This document shows positions 38,546 to 48,722 of a DNA stretch of 64,000 bases, one piece after another. Under the pieces are notes generated by a model. That model was not told the DNA's origin. It saw only the letters and a program-made list of their open reading frames with translations, and made no database searches. The stretch spans positions 124,001-188,000 of the forward strand of contig NZ_QVMU01000005.1 of NCBI RefSeq assembly GCF_003605645.1, written 5' to 3'. Both the position numbers and the translations under genes were made by a program. Source of the stretch: Vibrio sinensis (lineage in GTDB: Bacteria; Pseudomonadota; Gammaproteobacteria; Enterobacterales; Vibrionaceae). Within the stretch, counting starts at the first letter, position 1; each line of letters opens with the position of its first letter.

Positions 38546-39474
38546 ACTTCTTTCTTCTGACGTTGGCCGGACAACTCAAAATAACGTTCTAACACTTTAA
38601 TGCTGACAAGCTGCTCAAGTTCTTCATTCATAAATGGTTTAAGGTATTCATGTGCATTACGAATGATTTGTTTTGCTTCTTCTGGATGAGCTAGGTAATA
38701 CTCAATTTTCTCTTCAAAATCGGAAAAATCATCTTTCACTTCGATGTAATGTATACCTGCTTGTAAAGTTCCTTCCATGAACCAAGTTTCAAAATGCATC
38801 TTCGGTGTAATGACGACTGAATTTGAAGACATCGCCCACTTTAAGTTAGAAGCAACATCATTGCCCTCTAAGCAAATTAAGAATTTATACTGTAGCTGTT
38901 CTTCAACCGACATAAAGGGTTGTTGCCACTCTGGGTGCTCGGAAGATGGGTTAGACTGCCCAGCATCAACTAACGGATGATCAAACAACGCCTGCATAAA
39001 ACGGATACGATGCGGCTGCGTTACTGCACCGCGAAAGACCGCCATATCCTTTTTATCATCAAATGAAAGCGTATCGTTCACGAAGCGAAAATGACGACGT
39101 TTATCCAGTTTAAACAGTACTGAATTTTGATTGTCACCTGCTACTGGCCTCGCCTTAAACAAGGTCGGTAAAGGTTCAATGTGCGTTTCATCACCAAAAT
39201 AATACTTAAAACGATACTGCTTCGGGAAGTAATGCAAAAACTCTTTTAAATCAAAATAATAAGAGGTATAGCCTTTGCGTCTATAATTTCCAATCTGCGT
39301 TTCATTTTCAGGAAGCACAAAAGGACTTTCTACCTTACAGTAGTAGTTCACTCGATTGGTTATTTCTTGAGACAAGCTTTGGTACTTCTTCTCCAACCGA
39401 CTGCGGTTAAAGTTAAATACGCTCTGTGGAAGAATCTCTAAAGAGGCGTGTTTAAGATAATAGAAGAGCTTCAT
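38542..39474 (-). CDS. Glycosyltransferase family 90 (CAP10-like) of LPS
   Basis: A 310-residue protein with the GT90/CAP10 pattern: MAVFRGAVTQPHRIRFMQAL, QLQYKFLICLEGNDVASNLKWAMSSNSVVITP and EDWFM-like WFMEGTLQAGIHYIEV. Bacterial members of this group are LPS transferases that often move glucose or xylose-type sugars. An in-frame codon at 39498 is possible, but GGGAG lies seven bases before the ATG at 39474. It overlaps the waaL-like gene by 23 bases. Donor not visible. Confidence 0.8.
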   Translation of the reverse strand: MKLFYYLKHASLEILPQSVFNFNRSRLEKKYQSLSQEITNRVNYYCKVESPFVLPENETQIGNYRRKGYTSYYFDLKEFLHYFPKQYRFKYYFGDETHIEPLPTLFKARPVAGDNQNSVLFKLDKRRHFRFVNDTLSFDDKKDMAVFRGAVTQPHRIRFMQALFDHPLVDAGQSNPSSEHPEWQQPFMSVEEQLQYKFLICLEGNDVASNLKWAMSSNSVVITPKMHFETWFMEGTLQAGIHYIEVKDDFSDFEEKIEYYLAHPEEAKQIIRNAHEYLKPFMNEELEQLVSIKVLERYFELSGQRQKKEV

Positions 39475-40672
39475 CCTGCTTCTCCCTTTCATTTTCAAGC
39501 ATCGTCATAATAAAACCAATCAAGAAGAAATAATAAATCGCAGCCTGAGCATTGATAAATGGAGCATCCGAGAGATTACATATTGCAATAAACCCAGATA
39601 GCAAGATAAGTAATATCCAATGATTAGTCTCTCGATATTTCCTTGCCACTATAATTGGATATATAATGAATAATAAAAATATTCCACCGCCCATCAATCC
39701 ATACATGACAAACTTATCTAAATAACCATTATGGAATGTCATTGTGATGAATCTATGCAACTCTTTATCAATATCTCCTTTTAATAACATTTCGTCAAAT
39801 TCATACCTAATATCTTTCCCGTAGCCAATAATAGGTTTTTTACACCATAGCTTAAATGCAATTTTCTGCATATTTATTCGGTAACCTATGGATGTATTAT
39901 AATTCCCATTTTTAATAGAATTGTATTCAGCGACTGTTGTCTCTATCCTTTCTTTTACGATAGGGATATTACTTATAAAGTAGCAACTTAATATTACCAA
40001 GCATAAAAAAACAATTGTTTTTAATTTGGATTTTTTTAGTCCATAAAAAAACAACACAAACACAATAATAGAAACAAATGCGATTAAAGGACCTCGAGAT
40101 TGACTAATCAACAAAGAAGAAAAAGATAATATTAAAGAAAAAATTGACAGCCATTTCAATAACTTATTTAACTGTAAAAAAATAACACCTATTGATGAAA
40201 CTGAAATTAGCCCACAAATTGTCGCGAATGGTATCGCATTAATAGGCCAAGCTCCTCGATTAAGTAAAGTCATCTCTTGATAATAGTACGCGTATACAAA
40301 ACACGTTATCGCACTAAAAAATAAAAACCATTGTAAACGTTCAACTGTATAATATTTTTTTGGTGTAATTGATAATAAAAATAAAATACCAAGCGTTGCT
40401 CGCAGTTCTCGAGAGTCAAAACCATAAGTTTGATATGCAACGATAGAAAAAACACCACTCACTAATAATGCTTTAATCCAAATACTATTCTTGAAATTTT
40501 CTTTTATAACCTCAAACCGGAAATAAAATGTCGATATTAGCGAAACAATTAGAATGATAGGAACCAGGCGCATATCACCATCACCATCCCATAACATTCC
40601 AGTGGCCATCCAAAATAATGGTAGTAAAAATATGACACTAAGTGTTTTTTCTTTATTTATGATATTTAACAT
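39452..40672 (-). CDS. waaL: O-antigen ligase (WaaL-like, Wzy_C family)
   Basis: Expected to join the finished O-polymer to lipid A-core in the periplasmic leaflet. A 406-residue protein with about ten hydrophobic segments and a long loop in the C-terminal third containing GYRINMQKIAFKLWCKKPIIGYGKD and FHNGYLDKFVMYG; the H-N-x2-L near residue 325 is the usual ligase motif. A TTG at 40678 is in frame, but the ATG at 40672 is preferred. WaaL and Wzy share topology; position in the core operon, not the O-antigen cluster, decides in favour of ligase. Confidence 0.8.
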   Translation of the reverse strand: MLNIINKEKTLSVIFLLPLFWMATGMLWDGDGDMRLVPIILIVSLISTFYFRFEVIKENFKNSIWIKALLVSGVFSIVAYQTYGFDSRELRATLGILFLLSITPKKYYTVERLQWFLFFSAITCFVYAYYYQEMTLLNRGAWPINAIPFATICGLISVSSIGVIFLQLNKLLKWLSIFSLILSFSSLLISQSRGPLIAFVSIIVFVLFFYGLKKSKLKTIVFLCLVILSCYFISNIPIVKERIETTVAEYNSIKNGNYNTSIGYRINMQKIAFKLWCKKPIIGYGKDIRYEFDEMLLKGDIDKELHRFITMTFHNGYLDKFVMYGLMGGGIFLLFIIYPIIVARKYRETNHWILLILLSGFIAICNLSDAPFINAQAAIYYFFLIGFIMTMLENEREKQDEALLLS

Positions 40673-41411
40673 TTTCAAACACTCTCAGTACTCTTTTATT
40701 TATATGACTCCAGATGTATTTTTTGTGATAGTTTTTTATCACAAATTTACATTTATCAATTATTGAATCACCTTCACAATTGATTGAACTAGCAAATGTT
40801 CCATTTTTACTACCTTGTTGAACTAGTGCAGGATGAGACCAACAAATATTAAACCCTATAATATCTCTCATTTCACTTTGATAAACATCAATTGGAAGAT
40901 GAGCCGGATTCAGCAAAAGATAATCATATATTTTTTTAGCTGCAACATAGTCAATAACATACCCACCGGTCATTTTTGTATACTTAGCTAGATAGATATG
41001 TTGATTTGCCACTCTATATTTAATAGGAACACTGAGATAAGCACTTTCAATATTAATCAAATAATTTGAATAATTTGAAGCTTCATCAACAACACGCTTG
41101 AGCTTATTTGAAAAATCTTTAGCTAAATACGCATCATCTTCTAATACTAGAGCAAATGGTAACTTGCGCTCTACAATCGCTTTATAAACAAGAAAGTGCT
41201 TATAAAAACAAGATTTTTCAGGAGCGCTTTGAGAACTGCCTTTAAACAGGGACTCTAATACATCTGTCGTTAAGTCTTTAATATCACCATCAAGCATATA
41301 CTCAAAACTAGCGAGACCACATTTAGGTAGATGTGATTCAATGTGTTGTCTTCGCTCTTCATATCCTTCACTTACGTGAATCACAAAAACATGCTCAATG
41401 GGTTGCACCAT
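40653..41411 (-). CDS. Glycosyltransferase family 25 (LPS), paralog
   Basis: A 252-residue GT25 enzyme similar over its length to the one at 35438: HVFVIHVSEGYEERRQHIESHLPKCGL, FALVLEDDAYLAKDF (EDD at 91-93), TGGYVIDYVAAKKIYDYL and ALVQQGSKNGTFASSI. First gene of the left-reading core operon GT25-waaL-GT90-waaF-waaA-GT25-GT. Overlaps waaL by 20 bases. Likely adds one outer-core hexose; donor unknown. Confidence 0.85.
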   Translation of the reverse strand: MVQPIEHVFVIHVSEGYEERRQHIESHLPKCGLASFEYMLDGDIKDLTTDVLESLFKGSSQSAPEKSCFYKHFLVYKAIVERKLPFALVLEDDAYLAKDFSNKLKRVVDEASNYSNYLINIESAYLSVPIKYRVANQHIYLAKYTKMTGGYVIDYVAAKKIYDYLLLNPAHLPIDVYQSEMRDIIGFNICWSHPALVQQGSKNGTFASSINCEGDSIIDKCKFVIKNYHKKYIWSHINKRVLRVFENVKYHK

Positions 41412-41543
41412 TTAAGGCGTCTCCTACAACAATTTAGGCTTAAACAAAGGGAGTAATTATAGCGATACTTAACCTATGTTTCACGACTTCTTGGTCAGTA
41501 ATTCAGCATTGCTGTCTGTTTTCTTTCGAATCAGACAAATACA

Positions 41544-42353
41544 CTACCTCTGACACTGTGAACAAAAAAACGTATTCCTTTGACCTATCTTCTGCTCTTC
41601 GATCAATTCACCGCAAATTGTACAAGGTTTACCCGCTCGACCATATACCAAAAGCTCTTGTGCGAAGTAGCCAGGTTTTCCGTCAGCTTGGGCGAAGTCT
41701 TTAAGTGTGGTTCCACCTTGCTGAATCGCTTTCGCTAATACTCGTTTTATTTCGTCAACTAAACGCAGCCATTCAACCAAAGATATTTGCCCCGCAGCTC
41801 TCGTCGGGTTAATGCCAGCACTGAACAAAGATTCACACGCATAAATGTTACCAACGCCGACAACGATTTTATTGTCCATAATGAACTGTTTAACCGTGAC
41901 TCGCTTACCTTGCGCTCTCGCAAACATGTATTCGGCATTGAATTCATCGGTTAACGGTTCTGGGCCGATATTGTTTAGGACTGCATGATTTTCGCCTGGC
42001 GCACACCAAAGCCAAGCTCCAAAACGGCGCGGATCGTTATAGCGGAGGATTTTTCCGTTAGTCAGCTTGATATCAACATGGTCATGTTTACCCGCTGTGA
42101 GGTCTGCATCTAAAATGCGCAGTGAGCCAGACATACCAAGATGAACAATGGCGCTGCCGACATCGGTTTCAATAATGAGGTATTTTGCACGTCGAGAAAT
42201 ACGGCGAATCACTTGATGCTCTAGTTGCTTGAGCTGTTGAGGAATATCCCAACGTAATTTAGGCGTGCGGAATGTGAGGGATTGAATGGTTTCACCCACT
42301 AAATGAGGTGTAATACCCATTCGGCTGACTTCGACTTCGGGTAGCTCTGGCAT
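41544..42353 (-). CDS. mutM: Formamidopyrimidine-DNA glycosylase (Fpg)
   Basis: Base-excision repair of 8-oxoguanine with AP-lyase activity. The 269-residue protein begins (M)[10 protein letters not shown], with the catalytic Pro and Glu, carries the H2TH region ([17 protein letters not shown]) and ends in a zinc finger with Cys244, Cys247, Cys264 and Cys267. It follows the small membrane protein gene by 27 bases and is probably co-transcribed with it. Confidence 0.97.
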   Translation of the reverse strand: MPELPEVEVSRMGITPHLVGETIQSLTFRTPKLRWDIPQQLKQLEHQVIRRISRRAKYLIIETDVGSAIVHLGMSGSLRILDADLTAGKHDHVDIKLTNGKILRYNDPRRFGAWLWCAPGENHAVLNNIGPEPLTDEFNAEYMFARAQGKRVTVKQFIMDNKIVVGVGNIYACESLFSAGINPTRAAGQISLVEWLRLVDEIKRVLAKAIQQGGTTLKDFAQADGKPGYFAQELLVYGRAGKPCTICGELIEEQKIGQRNTFFCSQCQR

Positions 42354-42380
42354 GGTGGATTCCCTTTAGAAAGTAATACC

Positions 42381-42857
42381 TTAAGGGAATAAGTAGCTCG
42401 CTTCAACTGAAACAGCTATCCATTTATCTTGCCAGTTTTTTAGTAGCCAGAAGTTCGGGGTTTGATAGAAAGTGATCCTTTGAGGCTCTTCAAGATCTTC
42501 ATACCAAATCTCTATCGTTTGAGGAGACGAGAGTTGCGGTAGTAATTTTTGATAGCTTTCATCGCCAACTTCCGTGCCTGCGAGGTCTTGCCATCGCTGA
42601 ACTAACTCGTCAGCATCCACAGCCATCATTGGTTCTAAGCGCCACTGCCCCTGATTTTTGTCTAGTGACCACTTAGAAAAATAGATCGCTTTAATATCAT
42701 GACCTGGCTGAAGTAAAGAGGGATATTGGCTCTCTTGTGCAGGCGTAATCAAATAGGTTTTGATGATGCTCGGTAAATTCAAGATAAGCATGAATGCAAC
42801 AACGCCAATGATTAAGATGTTATTCCAACGGCGACGTCGGGAAATAGAAGCTCGCAT
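42381..42857 (-). CDS. Hypothetical single-pass membrane protein next to mutM
   Basis: A 158-residue protein that I do not recognise. A basic N-terminus (SRRRRWNN) precedes one hydrophobic segment (ILIIGVVAFMLILNLP), then a soluble, Trp-rich domain that should face the periplasm. A codon at 42911 would add 18 residues; the ATG at 42857 has AGGA eight bases upstream and gives a better membrane-insertion signal. Upstream of mutM in the same direction. Confidence 0.65.
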   Translation of the reverse strand: MRASISRRRRWNNILIIGVVAFMLILNLPSIIKTYLITPAQESQYPSLLQPGHDIKAIYFSKWSLDKNQGQWRLEPMMAVDADELVQRWQDLAGTEVGDESYQKLLPQLSSPQTIEIWYEDLEEPQRITFYQTPNFWLLKNWQDKWIAVSVEASYLFP

Positions 42858-43049
42858 AGTAGCCGTCCTACAACTGTCTAGTTGATTGAAGTATATACTG
42901 AATTTATGCAATCGGAGAGATTTTGTCGGTAAGGCGCTCTTTTCAAGGGCTGAGCCTAAGAGATTTTACGCTTAAATTAGCTTACTTAAATTAGCCTAGT
43001 TAGTGCGGTTTCGATGACGCTTAGGTGGACATGTATAAATTGCAGGTAT

Positions 43050-43081
43050 AAAAAAACCCAACACTGAATGCTGGGTTTTTA
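43050..43081. terminator. Terminator after rpmG
   Basis: AAACCCAACACTGAATGCTGGGTTT forms a stem (AACCCAgCA with TGtTGGGTT on the reading strand) with A/T runs on both sides, 23 bases after the rpmG stop. It ends the rpmB-rpmG transcript reading left. Confidence 0.8.
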
Positions 43082-43103
43082 TAAACATCAAAGAAAAAAT
43101 CAA

Positions 43104-43274
43104 TTACTTGATTTTAGCTTCTTTGTACAGAACGTGTTGACGAACAACTGGATCAAATTTCTTGATCTCAAATTTGCCCGGCATGTTACGTTTGTTTTTA
43201 TCAGTTGTGTAAAAGTGACCAGTATTTGCAGTAGATACTAGACGAATTTTTTCACGAACGCCTTTCTTTGCCAT
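43104..43274 (-). CDS. rpmG: 50S ribosomal protein L33
   Basis: A 56-residue ribosomal protein (begins [19 protein letters not shown], ends VLYKEAKIK). It has no cysteine pairs and so is the zinc-free form of L33. It follows rpmB by 13 bases in the conserved rpmB-rpmG pair and is followed by a strong terminator. Confidence 0.96.
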   Translation of the reverse strand: MAKKGVREKIRLVSTANTGHFYTTDKNKRNMPGKFEIKKFDPVVRQHVLYKEAKIK

Positions 43275-43287
43275 TGCCTATTTCCTC

Positions 43288-43524
43288 TTAAACGTTTTCG
43301 CCGCGTGCACGGATTTCAACAAGAACAGCATCGATGCCTTTCTTGTCAATGATGCGCATACCTTTTGCAGTAAGGCGTAGTTTAACAAAACGTTTTTCGC
43401 TCTCTACCCAGAAACGATGAGTTTGTAGGTTCGGCAGAAAACGACGCTTAGTAGCATTTCGTGCGTGTGAACGGTTGTTACCCGTTACTGGACGCTTACC
43501 AGTTACTTGGCATACTCGTGACAT
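43288..43524 (-). CDS. rpmB: 50S ribosomal protein L28
   Basis: A 78-residue ribosomal protein beginning [20 protein letters not shown] and ending [10 protein letters not shown]. An in-frame start at 43539 would add five residues; the ATG at 43524 gives the family start and is preceded by TTGGAGAAGAC. Single Cys only, so no zinc site. Its promoter at 43654-43682 is nearly consensus. Confidence 0.96.
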   Translation of the reverse strand: MSRVCQVTGKRPVTGNNRSHARNATKRRFLPNLQTHRFWVESEKRFVKLRLTAKGMRIIDKKGIDAVLVEIRARGENV

Positions 43525-43947
43525 AAATGTCTTCTCCAAAATCGTTTCAGCTCGATATCAACCTTGGTGGCCGAACCTCTTCTATTTCTAAACAGAAGGT
43601 TAGAGGTTTAGATCCGCTATAGAAAGTCTATACAAGGCTATCAAAGGTCGCGCATTATACTAACTTGGTTAGCATTGCTCAAGACCCGAACAGATCCTTT
43701 TTATAGATTTCTGTGATCTTTTTTTAAGCAGAGCTGATTTAAGTTCAAAAAAATGTCGGGCGATTGTAGCAGAAAACACATATCTCACAACTAAAATATG
43801 AGCAATTCGTCAAGCATTTTCCTTATTCCACCGACTCCTAGCGCGATAATCGATAGAATCTGGAAAAAAACATCTCTAAGCCCCTGTAATTTCATTAATC
43901 ACGAAAAATGAGAAATAAATTTTTCAAAACTAATTAATCAAAAATAA
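43525..43947. other. Intergenic region between radC and rpmB
   Basis: 423 bases. It contains the strong rpmB promoter and a leader of about 120 bases with an imperfect inverted repeat (AACCTCT near 43596-43602 against AGAGGTT-like arm near 43575), and upstream of that the 3' region of radC. No other gene was seen. Confidence 0.55.
43654..43682 (-). promoter_or_regulatory. Sigma-70 promoter of rpmB-rpmG
   Basis: On the minus strand TTGAGC (43677-43682) and a perfect TATAAT (43654-43659) are 17 bases apart, about 130 bases before the rpmB start. A GC-rich GCGCG follows the -10, as in the discriminator of stringently controlled ribosomal promoters. Confidence 0.85.
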
Positions 43948-44616
43948 TCATAGCCAGCCTCTTTCCGCAAAAGAAACGACCTCACCATCACCGATAACAA
44001 AATGGTCAAGAATAGAAATATCGACCAAAGCCAGTGCATCACACAATCGACGAGTTATTCGCCGATCTGACTGACTCGGCTCTGCGACACCGGATGGGTG
44101 ATTGTGGGCCAAAATTAAAGCAGCGGCATTATGCTCAAGTGAGCGTTTAACGACTTCTCGTGGGTAAACCGAGGCTGAATCAATCGTACCCTCGAAAAGA
44201 ATTTCATCTTTAATCACGCGATGCTGATTGTCTAAAAACAGAACATAAAATGCTTCTCTTTGTCGATCCCTTAATCGACTAGAAAGATACAACTTGGTTT
44301 GTTCCGGACTGGTTAAGGCATCTCCACGTTTGAGTGTTTCACTCAAATAACGCTGCGTCATTTCAATCACCGCCTGTAATTGAACATACGTTGCTTCACC
44401 AAGACCTCGATGCTGACAAAATTCATCACAACTGGCTGCAAAAAGTTGACGTAATGATCCACAATCTTTGAGTAAATAATCCGCCAATTCGAGAACGTTC
44501 ATGCCTTGCGTTCCGGTTCGGAGAAAAATAGCCAACAATTCTGCGTCTGTTAATGACTGCGGCCCTTGATTGAGCAGCTTCTCTCTCGGCATTGATTCTG
44601 TTGGAATTCCTTTCAT
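43948..44616 (-). CDS. radC: RadC family JAB1/MPN-domain protein
   Basis: A 222-residue protein of the RadC family; once linked to DNA repair, its biochemical role is unclear. An N-terminal helix-hairpin-helix region (about 1-90) precedes the MPN domain with [18 protein letters not shown]: the metal ligands His171, His173 and Asp184 of the HxHx10D pattern are all present. The conserved Vibrio neighbours (rpmB below, coaBC divergent above) are in place. Confidence 0.93.
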   Translation of the reverse strand: MKGIPTESMPREKLLNQGPQSLTDAELLAIFLRTGTQGMNVLELADYLLKDCGSLRQLFAASCDEFCQHRGLGEATYVQLQAVIEMTQRYLSETLKRGDALTSPEQTKLYLSSRLRDRQREAFYVLFLDNQHRVIKDEILFEGTIDSASVYPREVVKRSLEHNAAALILAHNHPSGVAEPSQSDRRITRRLCDALALVDISILDHFVIGDGEVVSFAERGWL

Positions 44617-44984
44617 TGTGCTTCCTCGCAGTTTTCTGTTCGCTATTCTCTATTCAGTTCTGATCTTTTGGCTTTGGGCCATCCGCCCTACTTCATTGCG
44701 TCACTGCTGTATGGCTGCATTTCATTTAGCATTGCAACGTTGCTTAAGCTTCATGCTTTGAGATTCATTATGCTAAGGAACAATATGGCAGAGTACGCTC
44801 CGAGAAAGAACGCTGGTCAATTTTAGCTAAGTCGGTATGGCAGTTAGTAAGTGCTAGCGTGCAAGTGACTTGTTTATCAGGCATCACAAGCTTGAGCATT
44901 CATACAAAAACATCCGCCCACACTTCTAGAGTCCAGCGCGGCTGCGTGATATCTTTAGCGCAGAAAATTTAAGGAAAGATCATC
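44617..44984. other. Divergent intergenic region radC/coaBC
   Basis: 368 bases. It must hold promoters for radC (left) and coaBC (right). I see no clear sigma-70 pair, operator palindrome or hairpin; AAGGAAAG at 44971-44978 is the coaBC ribosome site. Confidence 0.35.
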
Positions 44985-46184
44985 ATGCAAACATTAGCAG
45001 GCAAAAAGATCCTACTCGGCATCAGTGGTGGCATTGCTGCTTACAAATGCGCGGAGTTAACCCGTCGTCTTATTGAGCGTGGCGCGCAGGTCCAAGTTGT
45101 GATGACCGCTGCCGCAAAAGAATTCATTACTCCGCTAACCATGCAAGCCGTATCGGGTCGCCCAGTATCCTATAGCTTACTTGACCCAGCTGCGGAAGCA
45201 TCAATGGGCCACATTGAGCTCGCTAAGTGGGCCGATCTGGTTTTACTTGCACCTGCTACTGCAGATCTCATCGCACGTATGGCTGCTGGCATGGGTAACG
45301 ATCTTCTATCGACTCTAGTTCTTGCTTCTGAGGCACCGATTGCCGTCTCTCCTGCAATGAATCAGCAGATGTATCGTAACCTTGCGACACAAGAAAACAT
45401 CGCGACTTTAGAGCGTCGTGGCATACATATTTGGGGACCAGCTGCTGGCGAACAAGCTTGTGGTGATGTCGGCCCTGGCCGCATGTTAGAGCCAATGCAA
45501 CTTGTGCATTTGTGTGAAGCATTCTTTAGCCCGAAGCCGCTACTCGGGAAAAACATCCTGATTTCAGCGGGTCCAACTCGTGAAGCGATCGATCCTGTTC
45601 GTTATATTTCAAATCATAGCTCAGGAAAAATGGGCTTTGCTTTAGCGCAAGCAGCTCGTCAACTTGGCGCGACAGTGACTCTTGTCAGTGGCCCAGTTGC
45701 CCTAGCAACACCTCAAGACGTGACTCGTATTGATGTTGAAAGTGCACAAGAAATGCACCAAGCCGTGATGACGCAAGCAATAGCGAACGATATCTTTATC
45801 AGTTGCGCTGCAGTTGCAGACTACCGCCCAGAAACCATTGCAGAGCAGAAAATCAAGAAGACTAGCGATAATGATGACATGACACTGCGCATGGTTAAAA
45901 ACCCTGACATCGTCGCATCTGTCGCAGCTTTAACTAGCCAACGTCCGTTTACTGTCGGTTTTGCTGCGGAAACTCAAGATGTTGAACAGTATGCTAGAGG
46001 CAAGTTAGCGCGTAAAAACCTCGACATGATTTGTGCTAACGACGTCTCAGTCCAAGGCCAAGGATTCAATAGCAACAACAATGCGATAACCGTATACTGG
46101 AAAGAAGGTGAGCAAGCACTTACCTTAGATTCTAAAAACAATATCGCCCAACAAATTCTACAGATTATCGCCAACCAACTGTAA
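44985..46184 (+). CDS. coaBC: Phosphopantothenoylcysteine decarboxylase / phosphopantothenate-cysteine ligase
   Basis: Bifunctional second and third steps of CoA synthesis. N-terminal flavoprotein CoaC half (about 1-190): [18 protein letters not shown], the active-site His in [10 protein letters not shown] and PAMNQQMY; C-terminal CoaB ligase half: [25 protein letters not shown] and the lysine pair in EQKIKKT. At 399 residues it is full length. Also called dfp. ATG has AAGGAAAG upstream. Confidence 0.96.
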   Translation: MQTLAGKKILLGISGGIAAYKCAELTRRLIERGAQVQVVMTAAAKEFITPLTMQAVSGRPVSYSLLDPAAEASMGHIELAKWADLVLLAPATADLIARMAAGMGNDLLSTLVLASEAPIAVSPAMNQQMYRNLATQENIATLERRGIHIWGPAAGEQACGDVGPGRMLEPMQLVHLCEAFFSPKPLLGKNILISAGPTREAIDPVRYISNHSSGKMGFALAQAARQLGATVTLVSGPVALATPQDVTRIDVESAQEMHQAVMTQAIANDIFISCAAVADYRPETIAEQKIKKTSDNDDMTLRMVKNPDIVASVAALTSQRPFTVGFAAETQDVEQYARGKLARKNLDMICANDVSVQGQGFNSNNNAITVYWKEGEQALTLDSKNNIAQQILQIIANQL

Positions 46185-46281
46185 TCGAGAATTTTACTTA
46201 TACCAGATAGCCGCCTCTTCTTTTCACTAAGAATGGGCCGAATCTTCTTTGCTATAAAGTGGCAATTAAAGGAAAGCGTTC

Positions 46282-46872
46282 ATGTCCGCAACAAGAAAAA
46301 CAAACCGCCGAGATGAAATACTACAAGCGCTAGCGCAAATGCTCGAATCGACCGATGGCGCATCACGAATTACAACCGCGAAACTAGCAAAACAAGTTGG
46401 CGTATCTGAAGCGGCGCTATACCGCCACTTCCCAAGTAAAGCACGCATGTTCGAGGGTTTGATTGAATTTATTGAAGAATCCTTGATGTCTCGCATCAAC
46501 CGGATTCTTGATGAAGAGAAAGATACTCTGACGAGAATTCGCTTAGTTTTGCAATTAATCCTTGTTTTTGCAGAGCGAAATCCGGGACTCACTCGCATTC
46601 TTTCTGGACATGCGTTAATGTTTGAAAATGAACGCTTACGTGACCGTATAAATCAATTATTTGAGCGTATTGAAACATCACTGCGCCAAATACTTCGTGA
46701 ACGTAAATTACGAGAAGGCAAAGCTTTTCCTATTGATGAAAAGATCCTTGCAGCCCAACTTCTTGGTCAAGTAGAAGGCAGTTTAAATCGCTTCGTTCGT
46801 TCTGATTTTAAGTACCCACCCACTGCCAATTTTGAAGAGTACTGGGCTCTCTTAAGCGCACAAATTCAGTAA
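46282..46872 (+). CDS. slmA: Nucleoid occlusion factor SlmA
   Basis: A 196-residue TetR-type DNA-binding protein that blocks FtsZ ring formation over the nucleoid. The N-terminal helix-turn-helix ([30 protein letters not shown], around 35-64) and the whole length match SlmA. It stands between coaBC and lpxL in the conserved order. It acts on FtsZ and at many chromosomal sites rather than as a local repressor. Confidence 0.94.
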   Translation: MSATRKTNRRDEILQALAQMLESTDGASRITTAKLAKQVGVSEAALYRHFPSKARMFEGLIEFIEESLMSRINRILDEEKDTLTRIRLVLQLILVFAERNPGLTRILSGHALMFENERLRDRINQLFERIETSLRQILRERKLREGKAFPIDEKILAAQLLGQVEGSLNRFVRSDFKYPPTANFEEYWALLSAQIQ

Positions 46873-46891
46873 TAAGTTAAGCGATAGGTTT

Positions 46892-47839
46892 ATGAGTAAA
46901 GACAAATATACGAAACCGGAATTCTCTTTCTCCTTACTTCACCCTAAGCACTGGGGTGTATGGCTCGGTTTTGGCTCTCTTGCCATTATCGTCAACATAC
47001 TCCCCTATTCTCTGCTATATAAGTTCGGCCGCTCATTAGGTACTTTAGGATTAAAGTACGGAAAAAAACGAGCAGCTATCACTGAACGCAATCTTGAACT
47101 CGCTTTCCCAGAACAAACGAAAGAAGAGCGTGATGCCATCGTATTAGAGAACTTCAAAAATACGGGCATGGCCATCATTGAGACAGGGATCACTTGGTTT
47201 TGGCCAACTTGGCGTTTCAAACGAATTATCGTAGAAAAAGACATTCATGTACTGCATGAACACAAAGCCGCGAACAAAGGTGTGTTGCTTTGCTGTGTCC
47301 ACGCTTTGAATTTAGAAATTACCGCGCGAGCGTTCGCAGTACTGGGCGTGGGTGGCTATGGTGTCTATCGACCACATAAGAATCCGGCCTACAACTTCAT
47401 TCAGCACTGGGGACGTACTCACAATGGTAACTTGCTGATTGACCGCAAAGATGTCAAACAGATGATCCGCGTGCTGCGCAAAGGTGCTCGACTATTTTAT
47501 CTTCCAGACCATGACTACGGTCGAAACAAATCCGTTTTTGTGCCTTTTTTCGCTGTGCCTGATGCAAGCACAACTACAGGAACCAGCATTATCGCTCATA
47601 CCAGCAAATGCGCCATCGTTCCCGGATCTGGTTTCAGAAATCGTCACGGGCAATACGACATTATTGCTGACACATCGATAGAGCAAGACTACCCACGAGA
47701 TGAAACTGCCGCAGCTGCTTACATGAACACCTATGTTGAGCAAATTATTATGCGTGCGCCAGCTCAATGGATGTGGCTACACAAGCGCTTCAAAACAATG
47801 GCAGATCCTAGTCAGCCTAAAGGCATTCGTTACCAATAG
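46892..47839 (+). CDS. lpxL: Lipid A lauroyl-type acyltransferase LpxL
   Basis: Adds the first secondary acyl chain to Kdo-lipid IVA from acyl-ACP. The 315-residue protein has an N-terminal membrane anchor, then the catalytic motif in CVHALNLEITARAF, an HX4E form as in LpxL, and LFYLPDHDYG downstream. This differs from the HX4D of the LpxM-type gene at 26179, supporting different acylation sites. It follows slmA by 19 bases. V. cholerae has two such genes side by side here; only one is present in this window. Confidence 0.88.
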   Translation: MSKDKYTKPEFSFSLLHPKHWGVWLGFGSLAIIVNILPYSLLYKFGRSLGTLGLKYGKKRAAITERNLELAFPEQTKEERDAIVLENFKNTGMAIIETGITWFWPTWRFKRIIVEKDIHVLHEHKAANKGVLLCCVHALNLEITARAFAVLGVGGYGVYRPHKNPAYNFIQHWGRTHNGNLLIDRKDVKQMIRVLRKGARLFYLPDHDYGRNKSVFVPFFAVPDASTTTGTSIIAHTSKCAIVPGSGFRNRHGQYDIIADTSIEQDYPRDETAAAAYMNTYVEQIIMRAPAQWMWLHKRFKTMADPSQPKGIRYQ

Positions 47840-47920
47840 CTCTGTATTCGTGTTCTTTTGTCCTAGCGCTCTTCTGTGCTAGCTTTGAACTGTCATATCG
47901 ACGGTAACGCTTATACTAAA

Positions 47921-47949
47921 AAGCCCCAACCATTAGGTTTGGGGCTTTG
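47921..47949. terminator. Bidirectional terminator between lpxL and pyrE
   Basis: AAGCCCCAA/TTGGGGCTT-type stem with a short ATTAGG loop and A/T runs on both flanks, between convergent genes. Confidence 0.85.
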
Positions 47950-47979
47950 AAAAAACTTAATCGAATACGTTTCTATACG

Positions 47980-48621
47980 TTAGATGCCGTATTCAGCGCG
48001 ATATGCTTTTACCGCTTCTAAATGCTCAGCACTAGTACCTTTTTCTTCAAGGTAAGTGATAAGGTCTGTCAGACTTACGATAGAGATAATGACACAGCCA
48101 AAGTCACGTTCAACTTCTTGAATCGCAGACAATTCACCTTTGCCTTTTTCTTGGCGATCAATCGCAACAAGAACACCCGCTAGATCAGCGCCATTCGCTT
48201 GGATGATTTCCATTGATTCACGAATCGCAGTACCCGCTGTAATCACATCATCAACCAACATGATGCGGCCTTCTAGCGCGCTACCCACTAAGTTGCCACC
48301 CTCACCGTGATCTTTTGCTTCTTTACGGTTAAAGCAGTAAGGCGTGTCGATATCATGGTGATCTGCTAGTGCAACCGCTGTTGTGGTCGCAATTGGAATG
48401 CCTTTGTATGCAGGGCCAAATAATACATCAAACTCAATACCTGAATCAGCCAAAGCAGCTGCGTAGAATCGACCTAAACGCGCCAAGTCACGACCGGTAT
48501 TGAATAAGCCAGCATTAAAGAAATAAGGGCTTTTACGTCCTGATTTCAAGGTGAATTCACCAAACTTCAAAACTTCCTTCTCTAATGCAAATTCAATAAA
48601 CTCACGCTGGTATGCTTTCAT
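47980..48621 (-). CDS. pyrE: Orotate phosphoribosyltransferase
   Basis: Makes orotidine-5'-phosphate from orotate and PRPP in pyrimidine synthesis. The 213-residue protein has [15 protein letters not shown] [25 protein letters not shown] and the PRPP loop [14 protein letters not shown]. It follows rph on the same strand, as in E. coli, with a hairpin and T run between the two that fits UTP-sensitive attenuation. Confidence 0.96.
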   Translation of the reverse strand: MKAYQREFIEFALEKEVLKFGEFTLKSGRKSPYFFNAGLFNTGRDLARLGRFYAAALADSGIEFDVLFGPAYKGIPIATTTAVALADHHDIDTPYCFNRKEAKDHGEGGNLVGSALEGRIMLVDDVITAGTAIRESMEIIQANGADLAGVLVAIDRQEKGKGELSAIQEVERDFGCVIISIVSLTDLITYLEEKGTSAEHLEAVKAYRAEYGI

Positions 48622-48679
48622 CTCTCAATCTCTACTTAAAGGCCCAATACACTAGACCATTCATAAACAATAACGAAAA

Positions 48680-48710
48680 TAAAAAAATAGCCTCCATTTA
48701 GGAAGCTATT
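48680..48710 (-). promoter_or_regulatory. Probable pyrE attenuator
   Basis: On the minus strand a stem AATAGCTTCC/GGAGGCTATT (one mismatch) is followed by a T7 tract, 12 bases after the rph stop and about 60 bases before pyrE. In E. coli, low UTP stalls polymerase at a U-rich stretch so that ribosomes finishing rph stop the terminator forming; the position here fits that known model. Confidence 0.7.
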
Positions 48711-48722
48711 AAAGAAATCAAA

